A stretch of 64,000 nt of DNA, taken from contig NZ_JAIVFX010000009.1 in the NCBI RefSeq assembly GCF_020829625.1, positions 1 to 64,000 on the forward strand. Reading direction: 5' to 3'. The notes under the pieces are model-generated. The model worked only from the letters and a program-made list of their open reading frames with translations, did no database searches and was not told the DNA's origin. The position numbers and the translations under genes are program-made. This document shows, one piece after another, positions 19,673 through 29,535 of this stretch. The number at the start of each line of letters is the position of its first letter. Position 1 is the first letter of the stretch. Origin of the DNA: Nostoc sp. XA010 (GTDB lineage Bacteria > Cyanobacteriota > Cyanobacteriia > Cyanobacteriales > Nostocaceae).

Positions 19673-21001
19673 TTAACCGCCATCCCTCCATAAATTTAGT
19701 TCGCCATAAACATTGATATCAAACGTAAATTCGATATCAATCTGGTTTTTGGGATATCCTGTGGGCAAAGGTGCAAAAGGTGCAGCTCGCTGTATAGCAT
19801 TGAGTGCTACTTCATCAGTTATACTGAACCCAGAGGTTTGTGCAATATTGAGATTGCTAACTTGACCTGAACGGTTAATAGTGAAGTTAAGCACCGTTCG
19901 CCGATTAGACTGGCTCATTCCTGGTAGCCACTGCTGCCGAACGCGTTGCTTTAGTTTGTTTAAGTAAGAGGTGAGGTCTATATCTTGACTGCGGGCATCA
20001 ATACCAGAAGGAGCTTGGCGATCGCGGTTGGAATTAGGCAAGGCTGCCAGATCATCACCACGATAATTCTGGCTAGATACACCCAGAGTACCACCCAACA
20101 AACTTGCTGCACCTGTTTTTAGAGATGACTGAGCTTGGGTCGGTGTTCGCGCACTTAATCTAGTTGTCGATTGCCCTAACTTCTTAGGATTACTGGGTAC
20201 TGGTAATGTCGTAGCTCTTTCAAGCCCTGTTTTTCCCAGTGTTGCTGGTAATGGTGTAGTCGTTGGTGCTACTGCAATTTTCTTAGAGTTAGGCACTTGT
20301 ACTATGGTTGTACGTGCTGAGGCTGTTTGCTTTGGATTGAGTACTAAAGGTGTTGTCAAAGGCGCTGTTTTAAGAAGTGGTGCTACTGCAATTTTCTTAG
20401 AATCAGGTGCTTGTACTGTGGTTGTACGTGCTGAAGGTATTGGCTTTGGGTTGGGCGCTGTTTTAAGAAGTGGAACTGGTAGTGGTGTAGCCATTGGTGC
20501 TACTGCAATTTTTTTAGAGTTAGGTAGTTGTGCCTTGGTTACTGATGCTGATACCGCTTTTTGAGATTTAAATTGTGGTCGTTGACGAGATATATTTGGT
20601 GATTCTGTTTTCTGCTGCTGCCGTCCTGTCTGGAATACCTCTGCTGGAGATGAGGCTGTTAAGTCAGAAGAACGCTTATTATAGGCTTTATATTCTGTGG
20701 GATTCGCTGACTTCACTACAGAAACAGGTCTTTCTGGCAAAGCTTTACCACCGGCAATAGAATTTTTAGTAGCCCGGAATGAGGTTTGAGGAGGTATATC
20801 TGTTTTATCAGCAGGAACTTCAACTACCTCGATTGGAGTCTCTTGGGTAATTTCTTGCTTCGGCTCACGCATCAAAGCTCTGTACCAATATTTGCTCCCT
20901 ATTAATAAAATTGAGTGCAATAGGATAGAAGTAATTACACCTTGAAGCATATCGATAGAGCGCACGCTCCGATGGCACAGAAATTTATCAGAATCAGCCA
21001 T
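19673..21001 (-). CDS. TonB-family energy transducer
   Basis: The 442-residue protein has one N-terminal transmembrane helix (about 20-37, GVITSILLHSILLIGSKYWY) and a long Pro/Ser/Thr/Lys-rich periplasmic linker. The C-terminal TonB domain (about 340-435) contains LKQRVRQQWLPG, VLNFTINRSGQVSN and AIQRAAPFAPLP. The linker holds three diverged repeats of about 38 residues, each with (N/D)SKKIAVAP. TonB couples the inner-membrane proton gradient to outer-membrane receptors. The siderophore receptor at 31 kb is a plausible partner. ExbB/ExbD are not in the window. Confidence 0.85.
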   Translation of the reverse strand: MADSDKFLCHRSVRSIDMLQGVITSILLHSILLIGSKYWYRALMREPKQEITQETPIEVVEVPADKTDIPPQTSFRATKNSIAGGKALPERPVSVVKSANPTEYKAYNKRSSDLTASSPAEVFQTGRQQQKTESPNISRQRPQFKSQKAVSASVTKAQLPNSKKIAVAPMATPLPVPLLKTAPNPKPIPSARTTTVQAPDSKKIAVAPLLKTAPLTTPLVLNPKQTASARTTIVQVPNSKKIAVAPTTTPLPATLGKTGLERATTLPVPSNPKKLGQSTTRLSARTPTQAQSSLKTGAASLLGGTLGVSSQNYRGDDLAALPNSNRDRQAPSGIDARSQDIDLTSYLNKLKQRVRQQWLPGMSQSNRRTVLNFTINRSGQVSNLNIAQTSGFSITDEVALNAIQRAAPFAPLPTGYPKNQIDIEFTFDINVYGELNLWRDGG

Positions 21002-21197
21002 GTGATTGTACTTTTTTTAATAGCAGCCTCAACAGTCTATTTATAGGGTACAAGCTTCTGTTATTTTGGGTTATTTATGACTGTAAAAAACAGCAGACGA
21101 TTGCTCGGAGCAATCGCACTTCCCGAATCTTCGCGCCAGTTTTCCCACCAATACGCTACTCACTACTCCAATAGCCTCTATATCAGGAGAAGGAGTG

Positions 21198-21364
21198 ATA
21201 TCGTGTCCGGTTAAAGACTTATCCACAGATGCGGAAATTATAACTAAGCTGTCGCGCTTTTAAATTGCATACTGAACGCGGGCAGGATGCCCGCACTACA
21301 ATGATTTGAAAAAAGCACAATGTGTAAATTACAAAATTATCAGCTTAATCAGCCGGACATGATA
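21198..21364. mobile_element. MITE family A, copy 1 (ATATCGTGTCCGGTTAA termini)
   Basis: The left end ATATCGTGTCCGGTTAA and the right end AATCAGCCGGACATGATAT are imperfect inverted repeats. The internal block ACAGATGCGGAAATTATAACTAA is shared with copy 2 at 30462-30575. Copy 1 carries an extra stretch of about 100 bases, including GCGGGCAGGATGCCCGC, a separate hairpin. No coding capacity. The remaining spacer from 21002 to 21630 shows only another short repeat fragment (GGAGACGC... near 21402). Confidence 0.7.
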
Positions 21365-21630
21365 TGATTCCCGAAAGTTACGCCGTCAGCGCCAACTCTT
21401 GGAGACGCTGTGCTTCGACTCCGCTCAACATAAACTCGCGTTGGAAAAAGTCAAAAGTCACGCATTCACTCATTCAAACTTAAGAACCCCATAAATAAAT
21501 TTAGTTGCTCTGCATCCAAATTAGCAGTTGCATAAATGCGGGATGAATTAGCGGCTGAAAATATTAATAATTCGTTCAGAATATGGCGAAATCATCCCAT
21601 CATTCAGGAACGCCCCAAATTATTTTTTGG

Positions 21631-22483
21631 TCATAATTTACCCAGTGGTTTAAAAGTAAGTCTGCGTGACATCAAACCAATCCCAATTACATATATAGGA
21701 CTTACGCACTGTACAAAAGAGCTATCTTGTGTTTTAACGTAAATACATTGTTCCAGGCTTTTGGAGGTTGCTTTTGATTGCTGGCGATCGCCAAAATATG
21801 ATTGAAAAACCTAGATAGAAGCCTTGAAAACTCTACCTGTCATTTTTGCTTTTATGTCAATGCGTAAGTCCTAATATATACCGAATATTATTGCCTTAGT
21901 TCTTGGTTCTGGAACTTTCTGCGGTGTCTGGAAGGAACCGCTCAAAAAAGCTTGACCTCTCAAAGGAGCAGTGGGATCTTGATCAAGTGACTCAATTTCA
22001 TTAAAGTTAAATATGCCTGTAGCACCGCTAAACTTGCCTGCACCACCAGCCAGTGATGGTTATAGTACCAGAACCTACTAATTGGCGGTTGATAAAGTCA
22101 AATGAAGCAGTAGCGCTACTGCTGGCAAATAATTTATCATCGCCACTGCCAAAAAACTCGTCTCTGCCAATTGGTAAGCCTTGCAAACCAAATTTTGTTG
22201 GGTCTTGAACGAACACGAGATTTCCAGTATCCGGGTCAACTCGGCTGTAGTTGTCTATGCTTAAAAAGTTAGTCAGACCATAGTCAGCATCAGGATTGAA
22301 GCCTGAGACAAACGCTTTTGATACGTCGGTTGATGGGATAGGTGTCAGAGTAACGTTTGTGTCATATACTACGTCGAATGGAAACGTAGTTTGGGCGATC
22401 GCTTTTGCCGTACTTGTACCCACGGTCAGTAAAGAAAAAGCTAGCGGAACAAGACACACCCGACTATATAATTGCGGTGCCAT
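21631..22483 (-). pseudogene. PEP-CTERM sorted exoprotein gene, broken by a one-base insertion and a MITE
   Basis: The frame starts at 22483 with a signal peptide (LVPLAFSLLTVGTSTAKAIAQ) and runs to GTITITG. There one extra base near 22048 shifts it to an early stop. The shifted frame continues as GGAGKFSGATG..., LRGQAFLSGSFQ and VPEPRTKAIIFGIY, until the MITE at 21873. On the far side of the MITE the same strand reads VIGIGLMSRRLTFKPLGKL and stops at 21631. Joining them restores a VPEP motif, a hydrophobic helix and an Arg-Arg basic tail, which is exactly a PEP-CTERM sorting signal. Such proteins are exported and processed by exosortase; this copy should be non-functional. Confidence 0.85.
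21696..21873. mobile_element. MITE family B (TAGGACTTACGCA termini) with target duplication
   Basis: The 178-base element has perfect 13-base terminal inverted repeats TAGGACTTACGCA (21696-21708) and TGCGTAAGTCCTA (21861-21873). It is flanked on both sides by ATATA (21691-21695 and 21874-21878), a target-site duplication. It carries no gene. Excision in silico with one ATATA restores an open frame in the surrounding PEP-CTERM gene, which independently confirms the borders. Confidence 0.9.
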
Positions 22484-22674
22484 TTAGGAGCCTCCCGGAG
22501 CAAAAAATATTGACTTTTACAATGAACAGAATCTTTATTTGCTTAAAGCCAGAGAATAAGTTTTTTGGCGTATAAACCAAAGAGGTGGAAAATTTAAATT
22601 TGATTTTTCGGCAGTTCTTCAAATATCATCTCATGCAATTCCACCATTAACGCAGATATTTTACCAAGAAGCGG

Positions 22675-22830
22675 AGGAACAGGGAGCAGGGGGAGCAAGC
22701 CCTACCCGAAGCCGTGGAGCAGAGCGGAACATGGGTATAAAGCCCCGCCATAAAGGGCGCTCTTGCTGGGGAAGCTCCGTCTCAGCTTTCTCCCTTGCTC
22801 CCTGCCCCCTGCTCCCCTGCCTCTTTTGAC
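22675..22830. repeat. GGGGAGCA-type low-complexity repeat pair in spacer
   Basis: Two G-rich/C-rich tracts (GAGCAGGGGGAGCA and its complement CCTGCCCCCTGCTCCCCTGC) face each other around a middle part with GCTTCCCC-like blocks. The same tract occurs at 6727, 30503 and inside a PKS gene at 49226. The 22484-23046 spacer otherwise shows nothing gene-like. Confidence 0.6.
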
Positions 22831-23046
22831 CCAGTTCTCCATCGTGCTTCATCACTGAGCATAAATGCTACTACATCAGCAATTTATTTCTTATACATCT
22901 TCCAGTTTAAAAAATTGGTGTCTGAAACCCTTGCTTTGCATGGCTCAAAAAACTCAAAAACTTTATTAGGGGACAAATCTATTGTATTTGCCAACAATTA
23001 AGCATTTTTTGATAGAGTGAAGTTTTGTTGAACGCTCTTCATCTCT

Positions 23047-24069
23047 ATGTCGTCCCAGGTATCGCTCCCCCAATCGCTGCATCCAGACCTACCCTTCACG
23101 GCTCTTGCACCCATGCAGGATGTAACAAACCTCTGGTTTATGAAGGTGATTGCCCACTACGGCAGCCCTGACTACTTTTTCACCGAGTATTTCCGGGTGA
23201 ATGATACCTCACGGCTCAATCGTAGCATTCTGACAGCAATCACCGAAAATGACACGGGTCGGCCCGTTTTTGCTCAAATGATTGGCGAAAGCATTCCAGA
23301 TTTAGTAAGAACAGCAAAGGAACTCTGCAACTATAATATCGCTGGAGTTGACTTGAACATGGGCTGTCCAGCACCTAGAATCTATCGTAAAAATGTTGGG
23401 GGTGGATTGCTGCTATTACCTGAAAAAGTGGATCGGATTTTGGGAGAACTACGTTCTGCTGTGAACGATCGACCTTTGACAGTCAAGATGCGCTTAGGCT
23501 TTGAAAATACAGATAACTTTTACGAAATTCTAGATATGATCAATCGCCACAGCATTGATTTGCTGAGTTTGCATGGTCGCACTGTGAAAGATATGTACCA
23601 CGGAGCAGTGAAATATGATTTGATCGCTGAAGCGGTGAAACGGGTTGATTGTCCAGTGCTTGCCAATGGCAATATCCACTCTGCAACAACTGCCCTTAAA
23701 GTGCTTTCTCAAACGGGCGCGGCGGGTGTAATGGTTGGACGCTGGGCCATCGGCAATCCTTGGCTTTTTAATCAAATTCGGCAGGCTTTGCGCTTCGAGA
23801 CGATCACGCCTGTTCCTTTAGTAGAGGTACGCAACTATATTGATCGTTTATGGCAAACCCCCACAGCAGCAACTATGCCAGAGCGATCGCGCATAGGCTA
23901 CCTAAAAATGTTTCTTAACTACATTGCCCTAAGTGTTGACACTGAAGGTGATTTCCTGCGGCTGATGCGACAGACCTCTACCGAGGTAGAAATGTTTAAC
24001 CTCTGCGATCGTTTTCTCCTTGCTGATTTGACGAAAACTTTAGCCCTAACACCTTTAAAGAGCGTGTAA
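23047..24069 (+). CDS. tRNA-dihydrouridine synthase
   Basis: The flavin enzyme reduces specific uridines in tRNA to dihydrouridine using NADPH. The 340-residue protein shows a TIM-barrel with the FMN-binding start LAPMQDVTNLWF, the catalytic-cysteine segment DLNMGCPAPRIYRKNVGGGLLL, the VKMRLG and LSLHGRTVKDMY blocks, and the flavin-phosphate motifs LANGNI and GVMVGRWAIGNPWLF. Overall it looks closest to the DusC-like branch, so the exact position modified is uncertain. It stands alone with its own ATG and a long upstream spacer. Confidence 0.93.
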   Translation: MSSQVSLPQSLHPDLPFTALAPMQDVTNLWFMKVIAHYGSPDYFFTEYFRVNDTSRLNRSILTAITENDTGRPVFAQMIGESIPDLVRTAKELCNYNIAGVDLNMGCPAPRIYRKNVGGGLLLLPEKVDRILGELRSAVNDRPLTVKMRLGFENTDNFYEILDMINRHSIDLLSLHGRTVKDMYHGAVKYDLIAEAVKRVDCPVLANGNIHSATTALKVLSQTGAAGVMVGRWAIGNPWLFNQIRQALRFETITPVPLVEVRNYIDRLWQTPTAATMPERSRIGYLKMFLNYIALSVDTEGDFLRLMRQTSTEVEMFNLCDRFLLADLTKTLALTPLKSV

Positions 24070-24226
24070 ATGTGGACAATAAATCTGAGTGCGATCGCTC
24101 CAGATTGAATTACCAATTCTCCGCAACTGGTTGATAATTTTATTTCCAGCAGTTCTGGTTATTAGATTTTAGACATTGAAAAGGGGACAGGGCATCTTGT
24201 ACTTAGTAATCAAAGGGTGTTATGCA

Positions 24227-25240
24227 TTATTCGTATGGATTGATGCACTTGAGATGCTCACAGCCAAAAGCTTGAGTCATCATTGCAGATAGCTCTTGAG
24301 AAATTTGACCATCGAGGTTGAATTCGAGCATGATTTGGTCATAGGCTCGTCCCTGCGCTATTAGCTTTGCCATTTGCTCAAACTCTATCCAAGTCAAATC
24401 ACTCTCAACAAAAGCCTTAGCAAGGGTGATTACCAGTTCCTCATAATCATTGTCTTCCAGTTTTGTCATCATCCGGTGTTCAATGTGAAGCGAATCATCG
24501 AAACAGTAATACCAGGATTTTGGTTGCTGGTTAACTACCCTTCGGAAAAAATCCTGTTGTTTGGAACGGTTAACAGCATGATCTCCTTCGCTACATACCA
24601 TTAAAATAGGAGCAGAAATACAGTCTTGAGCCTTTTCTAAAACCTCCTCTGCCAATTGAAGAAATATCCGTAATGCCTTGAGACAAAAACCCTTATAACC
24701 AAAATTGCCAGATGCATCTTTGTTGAACCATTCAAAGTAAATTGGCAGAATTTTGATAAGTTGATCCAATAGTGAGTAACGACTAGCTAAATAAGGCGTG
24801 AACAATAAAGTGCGGTCAATCTCCTGGGGATGCTCTAAAGCTAACCAAGCAGCTAAAGTTCCACCCGTTGACAATCCACCAATTACAACTTGTTGACCTA
24901 GCGTTTTTGCAATCTCCAACCATTTGAGTAGAAATTGTTGATATATCTGAATATCTGTTGGTAGTGGTGGAGGATTTTGACGATTCCAGTTACCTGATCG
25001 TCCATGACCCGGTTGTAAAGGAATCAGAACGTTATATCCCTTGTTAAAGAAGGCTTTACCGAGTGGCTCAAACTGGTAAGGCCCTGCTGTAAAACCATGC
25101 AAAAACAAAAAAACTTTTGATGTTAAGTAAGGATGAATTAAAAATTTGGAACGACAAGCTTCGTTTTTAAGACCTAGTGTAGATTCTAATTGGTGAACTT
25201 GCTCCAGGATTTCTGCTGTATTTTGGATGCCAACTTCCAT
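24227..25240 (-). CDS. alpha/beta-hydrolase (esterase/thioesterase-like)
   Basis: The 337-residue protein has an alpha/beta-hydrolase core. An oxyanion HGFT motif (FLFLHGFTAGPYQFEPLG) is followed by the nucleophile elbow GGLSTGG with the catalytic Ser. An acidic residue in VCSEGDHAVN and a late His (LHIEHR) complete a likely triad. The start of the protein and the about 70 residues after the triad are not typical of a named subfamily. Cell location appears cytoplasmic. The substrate is unknown; carboxylesterase is a reasonable default. Confidence 0.8.
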   Translation of the reverse strand: MEVGIQNTAEILEQVHQLESTLGLKNEACRSKFLIHPYLTSKVFLFLHGFTAGPYQFEPLGKAFFNKGYNVLIPLQPGHGRSGNWNRQNPPPLPTDIQIYQQFLLKWLEIAKTLGQQVVIGGLSTGGTLAAWLALEHPQEIDRTLLFTPYLASRYSLLDQLIKILPIYFEWFNKDASGNFGYKGFCLKALRIFLQLAEEVLEKAQDCISAPILMVCSEGDHAVNRSKQQDFFRRVVNQQPKSWYYCFDDSLHIEHRMMTKLEDNDYEELVITLAKAFVESDLTWIEFEQMAKLIAQGRAYDQIMLEFNLDGQISQELSAMMTQAFGCEHLKCINPYE

Positions 25241-25450
25241 TTATTACTTATTATCTTTGCATATAATATACTTTACTTTATTAATTAAGTAGTTACTTAG
25301 GATCTAGCAGAGGATATATTTTTTAGTTAGCCTGTCAAAAGTAAAAAACTTTTTTAAAATTGGATGAGTATTCAATCCAAACTAATTTTCCACAGCCAGT
25401 CTAGCAGATTTGACTCTTGGGATTGACTATCACTCCTGCCGAGCCAATTA

Positions 25451-26053
25451 TTGTCGTACACCAACTTAACACTGAATGCCCCACTTAGAGGATATTGCCC
25501 TAATTTTCCAAAACCGTTCATTCAAGACCTTTACTCCCAAAGAAATTTGTTGACAAATTTTGACTACTCGCTTTTCGGATTGAAACTTTTAGCCGCACTC
25601 GGCTGTGGGTTGATTGCTGGAGTCTTTTTCGCTTTTTCGACCTTTGTAATGAACGCTCTTGCCCGAATAGCACCGACGCAGGGCATTATTGCCATGCAAT
25701 CCATCAATATCGCAGCGATCAATCCGTTGTTTATGACGGTGCTATTCGGAACGGCTGCGGCTTGCGTTTTTCTATTTATCTTCTCACTGTTAAGGTGGCA
25801 TCAACCTGGTGCTGTCTATTTGCTTGTCGGCAGCCTGCTTTATCTCGTTGGCACTTTAGGCGTGACTATTGTTTTCAATGTGCCACTCAACGATGCGCTG
25901 GCCAGAGTCGAGCCGGGTAGCGCCATCGAACTCTCTTTATGGTCTAGCTACCTTGCCAACTGGACAATATGGAATCATATTCGGACGGGGACGGCGCTTG
26001 CGGCTGCGACATCATTCACCATCGCGCTCTGCTATCGAACTGTGCAATCATAA
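25451..26053 (+). CDS. DUF1772 (anthrone-oxygenase-like) membrane protein
   Basis: A protein of 165-200 residues with four hydrophobic helices (LKLLAALGCGLIAGVFFAFSTFVMNAL, then three more) and the NVPLNDAL motif typical of the DUF1772 family. That family includes anthrone oxygenase-like proteins but has no firm bacterial function. The frame opens with a TTG at 25451, but family members usually begin just before the first helix, so a TTG at 25547 or 25550 is more natural. The gene has more GC-rich codons than its neighbours, which hints at recent transfer. Confidence 0.75.
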   Translation: MSYTNLTLNAPLRGYCPNFPKPFIQDLYSQRNLLTNFDYSLFGLKLLAALGCGLIAGVFFAFSTFVMNALARIAPTQGIIAMQSINIAAINPLFMTVLFGTAAACVFLFIFSLLRWHQPGAVYLLVGSLLYLVGTLGVTIVFNVPLNDALARVEPGSAIELSLWSSYLANWTIWNHIRTGTALAAATSFTIALCYRTVQS

Positions 26054-26371
26054 TGTTGTCTGCAAAACGCTCCCAATCACATCAAGCTAGCGAGTACTAC
26101 TGTGATTACAAAATGCATGATCTCATCCTGGCTAGCAATATCGAAGTCTTACCGGGTATAGTACTGATGTTTACCCAGAGGTAGTGGAGAAGGTGGGGAA
26201 GCACAGTAGAGGAGATTGCTGAAGAGTCAAAGCGGGAGCAATTGAGGCAAAATGTAGTTGCCTAGTTTAATCGCGTAGGCGCAGCCCGCCGTAGGCATCG
26301 CTTTCTCAATCGCCTTAATATCTCCAACCTCTATTATGAATAAACATCTGCGGTTTAATAACCGTAGTTAA
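26054..26371. other. spacer with repeat fragment
   Basis: This spacer holds a CGCGTAGGCGCAGCCCGCCG-type dispersed repeat near 26273-26292 and otherwise no recognisable signal. Short open frames crossing from the upstream gene are out-of-frame shadows. Confidence 0.4.
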
Positions 26372-26938
26372 TTAATTCAAGTATCGAATCGACTGCGAAA
26401 CTTTGACTGCTTCTTGGGGAGTAACGTTACTACAATTGGACAATTCTGGTATTACTCCTGTACCAACAAATCTGTAAAAGGGGCCATTTTCCTCCCCCAA
26501 CCACTGCGATAGCAATGTTGGTTGTTTGGCATTCCCATATAATCCTTGCTCCAAAACGCTTTTTCCAAATATCGGAGAATTTATTGAGTAACTGCGCGGC
26601 CCAGAAGGCAAGTCGCCAATACCACCAGACGCTGACTCAATCACAAAGCATTTATCTGCACTTAAATTTTGGTAAACAACTAAATAACGCAAGCTGTCAA
26701 CATTTTCGCGCCCAGCCGAGACTAATACTGTATCGGCATTAAAACTTGGAGGTACGTAACTTGGTAATGCTACTTTTAACCCTAGCGATCGCAAAACTTT
26801 TAACTGAGTCGGGGTTAATTTTATGACCAAATTGGTTTGTGAAGGTTTGGGTTGAGCAATTACCGCAGCCGTAGAAGCGATAATACAGGCGACAACGCAA
26901 GAAGAAGCAAGGTTAACTGAGTATTTAAATGTTTTTAT
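26372..26938 (-). CDS. exported protein of unknown function with a probable ATA start
   Basis: From 26830 a TTG allows a 152-residue frame, but the frame is open further upstream. It reads (I)KTFKYSVNLASSCVVACIIASTAAVIAQ directly before it, a textbook signal peptide with a basic start, a hydrophobic core and an A-x-A-type cleavage site. No ATG, GTG or TTG exists at its head. The only fitting first codon is ATA at 26938-26936, right after ACC and four codons after a TAA. The mature part (FNADTVLVSAGRENVDS..., KCFVIESASGGIG) resembles small uncharacterised cyanobacterial periplasmic proteins. Confidence 0.55.
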   Translation of the reverse strand: MKTFKYSVNLASSCVVACIIASTAAVIAQPKPSQTNLVIKLTPTQLKVLRSLGLKVALPSYVPPSFNADTVLVSAGRENVDSLRYLVVYQNLSADKCFVIESASGGIGDLPSGPRSYSINSPIFGKSVLEQGLYGNAKQPTLLSQWLGEENGPFYRFVGTGVIPELSNCSNVTPQEAVKVSQSIRYLN

Positions 26939-26962
26939 GGTTAATAATTATACAATAATGTT

Positions 26963-27244
26963 TTAAGAAGTGCGAATTACTTGATATAGTGGCAGCATTA
27001 TTGTATTAAAAAATACATTTTTTACGGATGCATTGCGATCGCTAGAAATAGAAGGATTAATGTGGGTGGAAGCAACGAATGCCCCATAAGCATCAATTCC
27101 GGGTGCGGTGATTTGGGCTTCATACCATGAAAATAAATCTGACCAAGGTAGATGTGGGTTTGCTAGCAACATAGCGTCCCCAATCCCCTCTTGGCGTGCA
27201 AGTGACTTTGACAAAGCAGATTTAAGTTTATCTAACAATACCAC
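26963..27244 (-). CDS. hypothetical protein
   Basis: A 93-residue frame, soluble, with a helical lysine-rich start (LLDKLKSALSKSLARQEGIGDAM) and an aromatic middle (LPWSDLFSWYEA). I do not recognise a family. It ends 24 bases before the exported-protein gene on the same strand, so the two may be co-transcribed. Codon use and composition look protein-like. It could be a fragment of a larger gene. Confidence 0.35.
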   Translation of the reverse strand: MVLLDKLKSALSKSLARQEGIGDAMLLANPHLPWSDLFSWYEAQITAPGIDAYGAFVASTHINPSISSDRNASVKNVFFNTIMLPLYQVIRTS

Positions 27245-27448
27245 TTTATTGAGAAACTATATCAAAGCTATAAGGGTGTCTTTTATTCCTTTTAAAAAAT
27301 GGGGAAAAGGCTACACGATCATGTAATCTATATATTTATCAAGAAAGATTATCAACTCCTATGACAAAAAAGCTGTTAAATATTGAGAGTGTCCAGTGAA
27401 AAAACAACTAACCAGCAGAGCGTAATATTTTCCATTGACGGCAGGATC

Positions 27449-28480
27449 ATGACAAAAGCAACTACACTCTCACCTAGAGAATTGAAAAAGCCACTCATTA
27501 CAGCCTTATTTGGTCTGGTTTTGGGACTATGTATACTGCTAATTTGCTTACTGTTTAGTGTGACGCTAGGTGCAGCAGAAATACCTTTAGACAAGATTTT
27601 TACATCTTTTATAGCCTTTGATGGTTCCTATGATCACTTAGTTGTTCAGACTGTGAGATTACCGCGATCGCTAATTGCTATTTTTGTAGGTTCAGCCCTT
27701 GCTGTATCGGGAGCATTAATGCAGGGTTTGACACGGAACCCTTTAGCAGATCCAGGTATTTTAGGTATTGAGTCGGGAGCCGCGCTGTTTGTCGTTGTGG
27801 CAACTTTTGTTTTTGGCAGTTCATCCCTAAGTATTTACGCTCTTGTGTCCTTTTTGGGTGCAGGGTTAACAGCAGTGTTAGTTTACATCCTTGGTTCTCT
27901 GGGACGGGGAGGAGCCACCCCACTGAATTTGACGATAGCGGGAGCGGCGTTAACTGCTCTAATTTCTTCTTTCACCACCGGTATCCTCATTGTTAGTCAA
28001 CAAACACTCGAACAAGTGAGATTTTGGTTAGCTGGTTCATTATCTGGTCGAGATTTTAATTTATTCTTGCAACTACTGCCTTTTGTCGGCATGGGATTAG
28101 TTATAGCTTTTGCCCTCGGCAAACAAATTACCACTATAAGTTTAGGTGAAGATGTCGCTAAAGGTTTGGGGCAACAGACAGCTTGGATCAAAATATTTAC
28201 CGCTATCAGCGTAGTTTTACTAGCAGGAAGTTCCGTTGCCCTTGCAGGACCAATCGGCTTCATTGGTTTAGTCGTTCCCCATATAGTGAGATTTTACATT
28301 AAAGCCAATTATCGTTGGATATTACCCTATTGTGCAGTTTTGGGGGCAATCTTACTCTTAGTTGCAGATATTGCCGCCCGTGTATTGCTCAAACCACAGG
28401 AGTTACCTGTAGGTGTAATGACAGCAATAGTAGGCGCTCCTTTTTTTGTCTACCTGGTTAAATCAAAGGTGAAAAAATGA
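27449..28480 (+). CDS. FecCD-family iron/siderophore ABC permease (1)
   Basis: This is one of two permease subunits of an iron-siderophore importer in the cytoplasmic membrane. It has about 343 residues and roughly ten helices. The FecCD landmarks are [53 protein letters not shown] and the C-terminal [17 protein letters not shown]. The ATG at 27449 follows a CAGGA site; a TTG at 27383 is a poorer choice. It overlaps the next permease by four bases (ATGA), showing translational coupling. The early segment [14 protein letters not shown] has a decayed twin at 30427. Confidence 0.93.
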   Translation: MTKATTLSPRELKKPLITALFGLVLGLCILLICLLFSVTLGAAEIPLDKIFTSFIAFDGSYDHLVVQTVRLPRSLIAIFVGSALAVSGALMQGLTRNPLADPGILGIESGAALFVVVATFVFGSSSLSIYALVSFLGAGLTAVLVYILGSLGRGGATPLNLTIAGAALTALISSFTTGILIVSQQTLEQVRFWLAGSLSGRDFNLFLQLLPFVGMGLVIAFALGKQITTISLGEDVAKGLGQQTAWIKIFTAISVVLLAGSSVALAGPIGFIGLVVPHIVRFYIKANYRWILPYCAVLGAILLLVADIAARVLLKPQELPVGVMTAIVGAPFFVYLVKSKVKK

Positions 28481-29517
28481 AGGTTGATTGGCTAGTCATT
28501 CGTTCACAGGCGATATCTTTCCGAATCGACCGACGTGTACCAGTCGTATTGTTATGTTTGGTAGTAGCGATCGCACTGGCGATGGTGATGAATGTGGCCA
28601 AAGGTGAATATCCAATCTCGCCTTTGGATATTGTGAAAACTATATTGGGTTTAGATACAGGAAACCCAGACCATCAATTCGTGATTCAAAATCTGCGTCT
28701 ACCCCGCACCCTTGTGGCTTTTATGGTGGGAATGGCGCTGGCAATTTCAGGTACTATATTTCAAGGAGTGACACGCAATCCATTGGCTGATCCTGGTATT
28801 ATCGGCATCAACGCTGGGGCAAGTCTGGCGGCAGTTGTAGTAATTGTACTGTTTCCATCAGCACCTATTTATACTTTACCTCTATCAGCCTTTGCTGGTG
28901 CTTCGCTGATGGCGATTTTAATTTACTCACTGGCTTGGAATAACGGTAGTTCCCCAATTCTATTAATTTTAATGGGTATTGGCTTATCTGCGATCGCCAG
29001 TGCTATAACCACCTTGATGATTACCTTTGGCGAAATTTCTGACGTTAGTAATGCTTTGGTTTGGTTAGCTGGGAGCGTCTACGGACGGACTTGGGAGCAA
29101 GTATTTTCTCTATTACCTTGGTTAATTGTTTTTGTCCCAATGGCTTTGACATTGGCCAGGCATTTGAACGCTCTAAACTTGGGAGATGATGTTGCTAAAA
29201 GTTTAGGTAGTCGGGTGGAATGGCAACGTGCTTTACTCGTGCTGGTGGGTGTAGCCTTAGCAGGTGCAGGAGTCGCCACCGCCGGAAATATTAGTTTTAT
29301 TGGTTTAATTGCACCCCATTTAGGACGACAGTTGGTAGGTGCAACCCATGAAAGCTTGATACCTACTTCCGCACTCTTGGGGGGAGTGATTGTTGTGATG
29401 GCAGACTTGTTAGGAAGAACACTCTTTGCACCTATCGAACTTCCTTGTGGGGTGGTAACTGCTGCAATTGGCGCTCCTTATTTTCTTTATTTATTAATTC
29501 GTAACCGCAAAAAATAA
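28477..29517 (+). CDS. FecCD-family iron/siderophore ABC permease (2)
   Basis: This 346-residue protein is the partner of the preceding permease, with which it should form the heterodimeric channel. It has the same landmarks: [58 protein letters not shown] (contact loop for the ATPase) and [18 protein letters not shown]. It has about ten hydrophobic helices. It starts inside the stop of the first permease and is followed after 18 bases by the ATPase gene, so the three form one operon. Confidence 0.93.
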   Translation: MKVDWLVIRSQAISFRIDRRVPVVLLCLVVAIALAMVMNVAKGEYPISPLDIVKTILGLDTGNPDHQFVIQNLRLPRTLVAFMVGMALAISGTIFQGVTRNPLADPGIIGINAGASLAAVVVIVLFPSAPIYTLPLSAFAGASLMAILIYSLAWNNGSSPILLILMGIGLSAIASAITTLMITFGEISDVSNALVWLAGSVYGRTWEQVFSLLPWLIVFVPMALTLARHLNALNLGDDVAKSLGSRVEWQRALLVLVGVALAGAGVATAGNISFIGLIAPHLGRQLVGATHESLIPTSALLGGVIVVMADLLGRTLFAPIELPCGVVTAAIGAPYFLYLLIRNRKK

Positions 29518-29535
29518 AGCTGGGAAATATTACTT

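Noticed and set aside
21536..21742. 68-codon plus-strand frame
   Set aside because: It overlaps the 3' part of the PEP-CTERM pseudogene and the MITE border on the opposite strand, so it is a chance frame.
22661..22855. 64-codon minus-strand frame
   Set aside because: It lies across the GGGGAGCA repeats and its composition is repeat-derived.
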